Assembly (NCBI GenBank): GCA_022495995.1 | Contig: JAFEMH010007523.1 | Coordinates: 1-64,000 of the forward strand | Source of the DNA: Adenophora triphylla var. japonica | Lineage: Eukaryota > Streptophyta > Magnoliopsida > Asterales > Campanulaceae | Length of the DNA stretch: 64,000 nt | Direction of reading: 5' to 3' | Shown here: positions 35,612 through 44,600 of the stretch, one piece after another | Position numbering within the stretch: position 1 is the stretch's first letter | How the letters are laid out: each line of letters starts with the position of its first letter | Translations under genes and position numbers: made by a program | The notes under the pieces: model-generated | Told to the model about the DNA's origin: nothing | Seen by the model: only the letters and a program-made list of their open reading frames with translations | Database searches by the model: none

Positions 35612-35897
35612 AACATTTACGGCGGACGCGTATAAACCGCCGTAAATAGTTAACTATACACGGCGGACGCGTATAAACCGCCGTAAATAGTTAACTATAT
35701 ACGGCGGCTACTTATAAACCGCCGTATATAACTTCGATCTCATACGTATTCATGTGAAATATACGTATTTACTTATTTACGGCGGTCTAGACCGCCGTAT
35801 ATATTAATTATATAAGGCGGTAGATATAACCGCCGTATATATATGATATATACGGCGGACGCGTGTCCACCGCCGTAAATGAGCGCCGTAAATAGCC
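35612..35897. repeat. Right subterminal repeat array of the CACTA element
   Basis: About ten cores of ACGGCGG/CCGCCGT in both orientations, matching the left array. Two nearly identical 40-bp blocks (35,622-35,700) contain GGCGGACGCGTATAAACCGC. Probable binding sites for the tnpA-like protein. Confidence 0.9.
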
Positions 35898-35909
35898 CCT
35901 TCTCTTGTA

Positions 35910-35912
<3 letters not shown>

Positions 35913-35975
<63 letters not shown>
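35913..35975. repeat. (TA)n microsatellite, right flank of the CACTA element
   Basis: About 55 bp of TA ending TGTGTGTG. Counterpart of the tract at 23,815-23,923. Confidence 0.95.
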
Positions 35976-35980
<5 letters not shown>

Positions 35981-36399
35981 CCATTGCCCTTAAGTGTGCC
36001 ATTACAGCAAATAAATCTCAAATGGAACATTTCACAAGAGTTTGAGATGAGTCGCTCAATCCTAGATGCTTATGCAGACATTGGTCAAATGTGCCAGTGC
36101 CCCTTTAAGTGGCGAGTATTTCATTGCTATAAGGACACAGCCAACAGAATCTTTGAATTGTTAGAAAAGATTGGCTGACCAGATGGGCCCTCATCGGAAT
36201 GAACGGAAAAAAAGAAAATAAATTAAACAATTCTGGCCAAGACAGCATGCAACATATACTTACATGCCAATTTGAGACAACTATTCTTTTGTTTGGTCTA
36301 TATAAAGCAAAATTGTCTAGCTAAAAATCTTGCTTGATAATTGTAGGGTATATCATGAGGCCTGACAAAAATATCCTAAAAGAAAACTCCTACACATAC

Positions 36400-38508
36400 C
36401 AAAATAAGGAACTCTTGCAATAGTTTCCAGAACAATGAACCTTGCATAATCTCGATCATGATACAAAGTGTCAAGTATCTTTATCACCGAATCCTTAAAT
36501 GATCAACATATATCATCGTCATCGAGTAGCACAAGAACTGACATAGGCCAAAAATCCAATGGTGGTGAGAATCCTGTTAGATGATGACTATAAGCAAGGA
36601 CAAAAAATTAAGTGTGTGCACACTTGGCCGGAGACCTAGAATCCCAATTTGAAGTAAGCAAGAATGAGGTTGGAACCACACGAATACCATAGAAACGTTA
36701 CATTGGCAATTATTATTAACATAGCTACAACATAAGAAATTAAGGGCAATGAATGTCACAGAAACGTTACAGGCTTCATATCTGATTGAGCTCATAACAA
36801 GCAGATAATTATCCAGGGGGTGGGTGGGTGGGTGGATCAACAAAAGTTTCTTAAGCCTGCAATTTACCACAATAGAGCCCAAGTATTGAAAGTTTCCAGG
36901 TGACACTAGAAGCAAAGTGATAACTATAACTGGATTTTTAGACAACAAGAGTGCAGGGGATTGACCATATTTTATATCTTACGCATGTACAAATTATTAA
37001 TGTTTCGATATATAGAGGCAATATAGAATTTAATTAGATTTGATGAAACAGATCTTTCTTTGTAAATCCAGAGTAATACTGAAAGTCAGACGCAGCACTT
37101 CTTCGTACCAAATGGGGCCATGAGTGAAGGAAAGGGAGATTACATTCCACAAGCATCAAGTATGCGAGTGCTTGGAGTTCAAGAGTTATAAGCTCTGTTG
37201 CTCAAACTCTTTGGTTTACCCCGCCGTACCCGTGTCGGACACTCCTATTTTAGTGTTGTTGACAAGGGTCCGACGGGGTAAACCAAAGAGTCGGAACTCA
37301 CAAGCAAGTGCAAGAGAAAGTTGACAGCAAGTGCATACATCCATGCGGACAGTAATAATCTTCTAAACAAAAAAGAATTTTATTTTTTTAAAAAAAACTA
37401 ATTACCGTGAGAAAGATGTTTATAGATTGTTCAATCTTTATGACCCATTTCTCTGTTGCAAAATTGTAGCTTGGATTATGCACAAGCAGCACAACTTCCT
37501 ACAGAGATCACAGTGATAAACTTAGCATGGACGAACTGAAGAAGGAATAAACAACTGATCCATGGTGACATGACACCAGTAATCAACTCAACTTTTTTCC
37601 CAATTACATTGGATCAGCTAAATATCCTTTTATGCCAGTTCAACAATTGAGTCATAATTTATATCACTTCCTTGCCCCAAAATGAATGTCCAAAAAGGTT
37701 TCAAATTTGCTCTCGATCAGCAAATTTGAAACTTTTTTGGACTTTCATTTTGGGACCGAGGGAGTACAATTTATACATACTTCATTTTTAGAATCCAAAA
37801 CATCCAATTCTCATCTCTCCAAATTTTCTAGCAATCAAATAGCAATACCAATTATCAAAGAAGTCCAAGAAATGAATTCAATAATGGACTCCTTTTCACC
37901 TTTAAAATCCAAAACTTCCAATTCGCATTTACCTCCAAAATCTCAACAATCAAACAGTAAACTTTACAGAAATGAATTTAAAAATACAATAAGCTGCTAC
38001 AAATGAAATTAAGAGTTACTCCATCCGTCCCTAAATGAATATCGAAAAAAGTTTTAAATTTGTGCTTGATCAACATCAAGTTTGAAACTTTTTCCGACAT
38101 TCATTTAGGGACAGAGGGAGGACTATGCATGTCTTGTCAACACATTCACAAATAAACAGCTTCTCCAATAATTTCATTCTCTATAAGAAAAAAAGGAAAA
38201 AGATAAGGAATCATGAATACAGCAAGCTTTAAGAAACAAATTCGTATAAAATCTCTTTTGAGCTATTAGCTTGACTTTGAAAAGTCAAAATTAAAGGCGT
38301 TCTTATGAGAATATCATAGTATAATTTCAAATAAAATGAAGCTCTCTTACTGGCAAACATCATGAATTAAGCTGGAATGCAATCGATTACAATGAGTGGT
38401 ACGCGGTATTGGAAGTGGATTGAACAGCGAGGTTGTGAATACTGCTTTAACGGACGACGAGGAGGAGACTGAAATTCTGGATGGCGTCGAGGAGAGAGAA
38501 AACGCCAT
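36400..38508 (-). CDS. PTOX: Plastid terminal oxidase (alternative oxidase 4, chloroplastic), exons 1-3 only
   Basis: PTOX is a di-iron plastoquinol oxidase on stromal thylakoids. It takes electrons from the PQ pool to oxygen, supports carotenoid desaturation, and is IMMUTANS in Arabidopsis. Three exons on the minus strand. Exon 1 (38,508-38,351) starts MAFSLSSTPSRISVSSSSSV, a Ser/Thr-rich plastid transit peptide, with a GTAAGAG donor. Exon 2 (37,498-37,406) contains NFATEKWVIKIEQSINIFLT and has AG/GT boundaries. Exon 3 (36,493-36,400) reads DSVIKILDTLYHDRDYARF, then IVLETIARVPYF, and leaves one G, the phase expected before the Ala-Phe of the next exon. The LET glutamate is the first iron ligand of the family. 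Exons 2 and 3 join in frame. Exon 1 leaves two bases, so a small exon before exon 2 is probably missed. All later exons are absent from the window: leftward there are only transposons. Confidence 0.85.
37206..37291. repeat. 86-bp foldback element in PTOX intron 2
   Basis: ACTCTTTGGTTTACCCCG at the left and its exact complement CGGGGTAAACCAAAGAGT at the right form an 18-bp perfect stem around about 50 bp. A small foldback/MITE-like insertion in the intron between PTOX exons 2 and 3. Confidence 0.8.
37667..37764. mobile_element. Stowaway-like MITE (98 bp) upstream of PTOX exon 2
   Basis: The right end GGTCCC...-type terminus reads GGGACCGAGGGAG followed by TA. The left end CTTCCTTGCCCCAAAATGAA is its diverged inverse. 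The arms pair for most of the length (CCAAAAAGGTTTCAAATTTGC against its complement, cited in part), leaving a short loop. Confidence 0.7.
38019..38120. mobile_element. Stowaway-like MITE (102 bp) in PTOX intron 1
   Basis: CTCCATCCGTCCCTAAATGA at the left after TA, and TCATTTAGGGACAGAGGGAG at the right: inverted termini with the Stowaway consensus CTCCCTCCGTCCC. It is related to the MITE at 37,667-37,764. Confidence 0.8.
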
Positions 38509-38633
38509 GATTTCTCTCTCTAGTTTCTATGGAGGCTCTGGCTCGGCTCCAGGATTCCAGCAGAAGAAATGAGGTTAAACTGCAAAAAATGAGGAGGTAA
38601 AGGACCAAATTTGTAAATTAGATAGAGATATGT

Positions 38634-38643
38634 CCTAATTTGG
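38634..38643. repeat. Left target-site duplication of the MULE
   Basis: CCTAATTTGG, repeated exactly at 47,025-47,034. It is 9 or 10 bp depending on how the shared C/G bases are assigned, as expected for Mutator-like elements. Confidence 0.85.
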
Positions 38644-38764
38644 GGTAGTACTATATACAAGGCATGATTTTACAAGGCATGTACAAAATGATCAAAATAC
38701 TCTCATATATATACTTAAAAAAAAAAAAAAACCTTCCCTCCCCCCATTTCAAACGACGGACTGT

Positions 38765-38850
38765 TCTCTCTCTCTCATAGCGTTCTCTCTCTCTCTCTCT
38801 CTCTCAAAACAAACGAACGTCGCTCTCTTCTCTCTCTCTCACTCGACGAA
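38765..38850. repeat. (CT)n tract in the MULE leader
   Basis: CTCTCTCT runs interrupted by short other sequence, just 5' of the PMD start codon at 38,877. A pyrimidine-rich 5' leader typical of plant genes. Confidence 0.85.
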
Positions 38851-39139
38851 CGCCGCCATCACCACCGCCGGAAAACATGAAGACAAACCTCCCTAAAACC
38901 GGTGGAAAGTCCGCCTCCTCTCCCGCCGCTCCAAAAGTAATTATTTTTAACCTAAAATTTCAATTTGAAAACCCAACATTAATTTTATGCCTAAAATGGA
39001 TTATATAATGCTTAATGTTGTTTAAACGTATCCTAAATGGTTCTAATTGCGATTTTGTAACATTAATTTGGGTTTTTTGTTTGAATCGGATACGAATTCG
39101 TGTGCCTAAAATTTGAAATTGTCGGCGTGCGTTTCGTAT

Positions 39140-39415
39140 GAACATATACGAATGGTCACAATCATTTCGGGTATTGGCATACGAAATGTAAACTGATTCA
39201 TCAGTTTACATTTCGTATGCCAATACCCGAAATGTTGGTGACATTTCGTATGAACACATACGAAATGTCACCAACATTTCGGGTATTGGCATACGAAATG
39301 TAAACTGATGAATCAGTTTACATTTCGTATGCCAATACCCGAAATGATTGTGACCATTCGTATGAACACATACGAAATGTCACCAACATTTCGGGTATTG
39401 GCACACGAAATGTCA
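39140..39415. repeat. Nested palindrome cluster in PMD intron 1
   Basis: Inverted copies of CATTTCGTATGCCAATACCC, GAAATGTTGGTGACATTTCG and TATGAACACATACGAAATG. The stretch 39,190-39,345 reads nearly the same on both strands and could form a long cruciform. It lies inside intron 1 of the PMD gene and recurs in intron 2. Confidence 0.9.
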
Positions 39416-39994
39416 ACTGGTTCTTGAATATTAACTGTCTCTTATTTAATTTTTTGTAGGTACGTAACCCTACGACGGCCTCTAATAGAAAGAGGAAGGC
39501 CGAGGAGGCAGCTGCAGCTAAGGCAGATAAACGGAGCAAAAAGATTTATGACAAGAATGTCGTGATTGAGGAGCCTGTGGTTGAGGAGAGTGATAGTGAG
39601 GGTAGTTATTCTAGTGAGGATTCATCTTCACGTACTCGGTCCCGGGGTGCATCTGTGCAGGAGGCACATTTATCTAGTGATGATGATGAGGAGGAGGAGG
39701 CGGAGGAGGCGGAGGAGAGTGTATCTCGCGAGGCCTCGCAAGAGGCGGAGGCACGGGGCGTAGAAGGGGAAAGTGGTCTAAGGATGACCGAAATGGCACC
39801 GAAGAGTAACCCCGGTGGCGGCCCGGAGGAGGTTCAGTTGTTGTACGGGTTTGGTCATCATCGAGCCCGTAAGATATGAGAGAACGCCACTTGTGAGCCG
39901 GTGTTGAAGCGCCAAACGAGGCAGCAGATTCTAGATAAGTAAGTTTATATATGATTTGTTTATTAAATAGCCATTTGCAAAACATTATCAACAA

Positions 39995-40205
39995 TCAGAT
40001 GACATTTCGTATGCCAACATACGAAATGTTGGTGACATTTCGTATGTGTCCATACGAATGGTCACCAACATTTTGGGTATTGGTATACGAAATGTAAACT
40101 GATTCATCAGTTTACATTTCGTATGCCAATACACGAAATGTTGGTCATATGAACACATACGAAATGTCACCAACATTTCGGGTATTGGCATACGAAATGT
40201 CATCT
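39995..40205. repeat. Nested palindrome cluster in PMD intron 2
   Basis: The same TTTCGTATG/CATACGAAA modules as in intron 1, again arranged head to head around GTAAACTGATTCATCAGTTT. It ends shortly before a CAGAGGGAGTA MITE-like terminus at 40,216-40,228. Confidence 0.9.
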
Positions 40206-41781
40206 GAATCTTGAAACAGAGGGAGTATTAATTATAATATTTTGTTTGGAATCAACAGGTTCTCCCATGCTTCTTTACCGGAGGATGATAGAGCTTGGTG
40301 GGCTCGTGTTGAGGGTACCGGCCTCCATTTCCTACATGATGCTACCATTCGCCGGCCTAGCATGGCGCTCCTAACGGCGCCAGGAACGTGGTCTCCCGAG
40401 ACTAATACCTTCCACATGCCGTGGGGTGAGATGACGATCACTATGCATGACGTCACTCATATCCTAGGTATATTCTTGTTTGTTGTCTATTTTTTATAAA
40501 TTACATAAATTTTATCAATTTCATAAATTTTATCAATTTTATTAATTATTTCATTTTCAATTTGTAGGCATCACTGCTCAAAGTGGCCCTGTTGGGAAGG
40601 CGGATCCGCAGCCCGACGTAGCGGTATCGTGGCACGCCTTGAGACATGTCGGAAGGGACGACCTACTCTTTAGATGGCCTCCGCCGTTCCTTTGAGTCCC
40701 CTTCCGACATGATCGACGATGAGCGCGCCGCTACGTACATCTTGTTCCTCCCGGGCTCCACGCCGTTCGTGGACAAGACTCAGGATAAGATGCCCTCTCG
40801 ACTACCTTTCATTGTGCGTGGATATCGACAGAGCGGGGCTCTATCCCTGGGGACACTGGGTTGGCATATCTATACCGGGAGTTGGGGAAGGCATCTAGAT
40901 ACGGATGCAAGCAGATTGGCGGTTGTTTGAGTCTTTTGGATGTAATATTTAACAATCATTTAATAATTACAACATGCATTTATGGTTATAGCATTGTTAA
41001 CTTATTTATTTCATACATTTGCAGCCCGGATATACGAGCACTTTCCGGTTTTCGGAGAGAGATTGACCCGTTATGGACGGAGGGCCACCCGAGGGCTCGT
41101 AGACGGGTACGTGCATCGATACTACTGGTAGGGATATGCCCCATCTATTGAAGTTTCTGTATACCCCGGACACGATGACGGTTGATAGGGTGAGTTAGTT
41201 ATAGTTAAAGTTTTACAAATTATTATTTCGTTGACGGTGTCTAACAAATTCATTTTTAGGTTTGTTGGACTCCCTACGGCACCACCCTGCAGGCGCTTTT
41301 ACCGGCCTCATACTTCCGTGGGGTTATACGCTTCCGTGATATCACGGAGGCGTATTTGCTCGACCGTGTTACACGCCGCCTGGGATCCAGTAGAAAATCC
41401 CCAGAGACCCCATATCTTTCTCCCCCCAAAATTGTTCATTGATAGCAGGTCAAAAGGGGTACAAGAAGTCCTATGGAGGGCGTGATGATGTATGGGAGGA
41501 TTGGTTAGAGGACGGCTTGGGGGGTTTCGATCCATTGCGTAGATGGGGCCCGTCCGTGAGCACATCCGAGCTGTTACTTCCACGTATATGCGGTGGTTCT
41601 GGCTAGGACTCATGTTCGGATTACTAATCCGAATCATGATGCCCTAGTTAACGTTCCACCACCGCCTAGGGTTGTAGAGGCACGAGGCATACTACTGTCG
41701 CTGCTCACGGATGACAGATTATCTGCGGATGTGAAAGATAAGATTAGACGGGCCATTGATCTATATGGAGACGCTTCATGA

Positions 41782-42250
41782 TTATGTTAATTTTGGTTGT
41801 TTATGTTTGTTTGTAAATTTTGGATAATGTTTGTTTTGGAATATGTTTGAGATATGTAAATTTTGGATAAAATGTTTGTTTTTGGAATATGTTTGAGATA
41901 TGTAAATTTTGGATACAATGTTTGTTTATGGAATATGTTTGGAATATGTTTGGGATATGTTCATTTTGGTTGTTTATGTTTTGGAATATGTTTGGGATAT
42001 GTTCATTTTGGTTTGTAAATATTGTTGGTATTTGTTTCAGTTTGTGTTTCAGGAGATGTTGCTCTCAGACTACCATCTCGTGTGCTTATACACGAGATGG
42101 TTTTACTCATCTCGTATATATACACACGACATGTTTTCTTTTATCTCGTATAAACACACACGAGATACATTACTGGGTAGTTAGTGTATTTCGTGTAATG
42201 TTCATACGACAAAAATGAAATAAGTCGTGTATATATATACGAGTTATATA
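41782..42250. repeat. Spacer between convergent PMD and transposase genes
   Basis: 41,800-42,040 is a degenerate repeat of TTTGGAATATGTTTGAGATA and TGTAAATTTTGGAT. 42,060-42,245 holds short palindromes of the type TCGTGT-N-ACACGA (for example ATCTCGTGTGCTTATACACG continuing to AGAT). No coding sequence is supported. Confidence 0.7.
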
Positions 42251-43793
42251 TTACATGACATTATCCCCACAACGACTCCGCTCTTCTTTGATGATGTCCA
42301 AAGCTGCCTTTGACACTCGCCCCAATATGTCTTGATACAGATCACATGTCTTCATATCATTTGGAATTCTACTCTTTGATTGCTCCATAGTAGCTTTGAT
42401 TGTTGTTATTTGGATTTCCATAATCTCATGAGCCTTTTTGAATAATGTGTCAAAAGTAGAAGAAGCACTCCCCAAGGCCTTCTTCAACCTGTTATGCTCA
42501 CTCTCACCCGTTCGTGGTGTGGGTTCCGGCGCAAGAATCGATCTCGCGTGCATCGACAAAATATTCGTAGAGTATGGAGCAATCCAAGTCTCGCGGAGGT
42601 AGGTCAATAAATCAGGATAAGATCTGTAATGATCGCAAAACGATTGCCAACGGGTGTCCCACTCTTCGCGAGTAGCGGCTGATATTGCTTTATTAAATCT
42701 CCTCATGAATGATAGTGCAAACTCATTGCTACCGCTTTAGCCAACGCTCTCTTTTTAACATTGACTTCGATATGCCTTCGACACAAATGGTGTGAAGTCT
42801 CGGAAATACCATTTGGACAAGATTAATGAAAGCCAAGTCACGATCGCTAAGAAAACAGCTTGGCATGTGGGGAGTATGAAAAAGACTTTGCAAATTCTTG
42901 AGTGCCCACGTGTAATTATCGCCTTCTCATTTTGGAGGAACGCATATGCAATTGTGAAATTCTTCCCGTTGAAGTAAATCCTATAATCTCAAGTAATGCC
43001 ATTCCATAGCAGCTTGGTGTTGTAAGTGCTCACCTTGTATCATTTAAAGAGAAATAAAGTTAGAAATGTGTCAAAAGTAGAGGAAAACAGAGTCAAAAAT
43101 CGATTAAAAAAATCAAAAATTTACCTTGTACTACATATGGAAACCAGTTAAGCATATCCGATGCTCGTGGGTGAGAGAAGAATATGTCACCGATCATGTC
43201 ACTCTCGTTAGCTTTCCTCATGAAGACGGTATATTGCTTATCCTCGAGTGCTTTTATGAACTGTTGAAGCGAGGATCTCCCTTGTCGTTCTTGTGACTTG
43301 CATTTTGTGAGGGCATTGTGGACGTGTTTCTGAGTACTCACGTTCTTCTCATCCTTCCTCTTTAACATTGTTAGAATGTTATTTGGACGCACCGAAGACT
43401 GACTTGCGCTACACACCTCCTCATATTCAGAACTAGTCAATTTACCCAACGGATGACCTTCGGGATACGTTGGAAAGTCGTGATTATGAGAACCATGCTT
43501 CACAACGTAACCCCATACCCCATCACCCCTATCTTTGGCCCGGATTTCAAAATTGCACCCAATCTTCTTCGTGCTAGTCAACCTCACATCTTTAGTTTTT
43601 CCGGACCTGTACTTTCCACCAAAATGGCATACAATCTTCGCGTAGCCTAGGATCTTGCCACTTGTCTTCCTCGAATCCCCTATAGAAAGGGTTATATTTT
43701 GACAGGCCGCGATATCCCGTACGTGTTTAACAATATCATCCCTATTTGAAAATAATAGGGATGTATCGAATTGATCACTGACATCCGGTCACT
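42251..43793 (-). pseudogene. MULE transposase (MURA/FAR1-type)
   Basis: Minus strand. Exon 1 opens near 43,793 after an AG acceptor and is open to about 43,126. It has a FAR1-type zinc-binding domain (VCHFGGKYRSG, then IGCNFEI, GVWGYVVKHGSHNHDF) and ends ANESDMIGDIFFSHPRASDM before WFPYVVQ and a GTAAAT donor. The next exon starts near 43,032 (STYNTKLL), with frameshifts in the MULE core: KNFTIAYAFLQNEK, then SDRDLAFINLVQMVF, the SDRDLA Asp being a catalytic residue. The C-terminal part (42,706-42,251) includes LRETWIAPYSTNILSMHA and GESEHNRLKKALGSAS. It would bind the TIRs and catalyse transposition. It is inactivated by at least three frame changes. Confidence 0.85.
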
Positions 43794-43819
43794 ACAACAT
43801 CAATTAGAAAATTGCACAA

Positions 43820-44020
43820 TAAGCAACAGGCTGTATGACATTCCGTGTAGCATTATACGAGATGTTCCTGGAACATCTCGTGTAAATGTACCCGACTTAA
43901 ACCCATTTATCTCGTGTTATACAATACGAGGTAATACACCATAACTCGTGTATAAAAACACGACAAATAGCATAAAACTCGTATAATCTAACACGAAATA
44001 GAGTAATATCAGAATTTAAA
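43820..44020. repeat. Palindrome cluster upstream of the MULE transposase
   Basis: Short inverted motifs such as ATACGAGATGTTCCTGGAAC continuing to ATCTCGTGTAAATG, CTCGTGTTATACAATACGAG, and CTCGTGTATAAAAACACGA. Same style as 42,060-42,245 and 44,400-44,580. Possibly transposase-binding or structural repeats of the element. Confidence 0.8.
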
Positions 44021-44399
44021 AATCCAATCTTGAAAAACAATTTCGTTTCAAGATTGGATTTTTATTGCGACTTTGATCAAAACACCAAATATAACTTTAA
44101 AAACTTACTTCATTGCTGCTTGGATTTTGATTTTGATGTGGAGAATTTGGTGGCAAACCTTCTTCTTCAAAAATATATTCCACAAGCTCAAGATCAATAT
44201 GATCATAAAAACTTGGAGAATGTTGTGGAGAATCCATACTATGGTGTTAGATGATATGAGAATTAATGAAAATAATGGGTATAAATTTATGGGTGTTAAG
44301 ACTAGGACAATGGTGTCACAAATGCATGGGTGTACAAAGAAGCAGTGTTTCTCTGTTGGGCCGTTGTCTACGTGAATATCGTGTTTGATGTAGGGCTTC

Positions 44400-44585
44400 A
44401 GGGTGTATCTCGTGTGTATATACCCGAGATACTATGGTACATATCGTGTATACAAACATGATATAGTATTTGTTTCTGATAATTATATCGTATGAACAAT
44501 ACACGAGATGCACCCTGATTACTTTCGTGTATTGTTCATACGAAATGCCTTAGTAAATATCGTGTATTTAGACACGACACACCAT
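44400..44585. repeat. Palindrome cluster left of the satellite
   Basis: Several TCGTGT-N-ACACGA and TCGTATGAACAATACACGAG type inverted repeats. Directly adjoins the 172-bp satellite. Confidence 0.8.
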
Positions 44586-44600
44586 ATAATAAAATAAAAA

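Larger units (their letters stand above)
23924..35912. mobile_element. CACTA (En/Spm) DNA transposon, full length (11,989 bp)
   Basis: Left end CACTACAAGAAACAGG at 23,924; right end TTCTCTTGTAGTG finishing at 35,912, the inverted CACTA terminus. Arrays of a short subterminal motif (TATACGGCGG / CCGCCGTAAATA) fill the first 500 bp and last 300 bp. Both expected genes are present on the minus strand, tnp2 (TNPD-like) then tnpA-like, so transcription enters from the right end. The 3-bp flanks are TAT (left) and TGT (right), one mismatch from a target duplication. An unrelated retrotransposon fragment is embedded at 28.5-29.85 kb. Confidence 0.92.
38877..41781 (+). pseudogene. Plant mobile domain (PMD) gene borne by the MULE
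   Basis: Exon 1 (38,877-38,936) MKTNLPKTGGKSASSPAAPK. Exon 2 (39,460-39,938) is Lys/Arg-rich then acidic, with an in-frame TGA at 39,877-39,879 where family members have Trp. Exon 3 (40,259-40,467) has FSHASLPEDDRAWWARVEGT and ETNTFHMPWGEMTITMHDVT, the PMD signature. Exon 4 (40,568 to about 40,941) contains AYLYRELGKASRYGCKQIGG, with at least one frameshift near 40,648. The next exon starts at 41,025 (RIYEHFPVFGERL in a shifted frame). The last region (41,261-41,781) has EAYLLDRVTRRLG and ends SADVKDKIRRAIDLYGDAS. GT-AG borders are visible at each junction. PMD proteins (MAIN, MAIL) act in silencing and meristem maintenance. The copy is inactivated but recent. Confidence 0.85.

Noticed and set aside
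35879..36178. 99-codon + strand ORF ending in a unique-looking segment (CPFKWRVFHCYKDTANRIFE)
   Set aside because: Half is (TA)n translation. The remainder from 36,047 is short and unrecognised, lies opposite the PTOX intron, and has no splice or start evidence.
39562..39763. Second + strand frame over the acidic exon of the PMD gene (Arg-rich)
   Set aside because: Shadow of the GAG-repeat-rich PMD exon 2. The acidic frame continues in frame from exon 1 and into exon 3.
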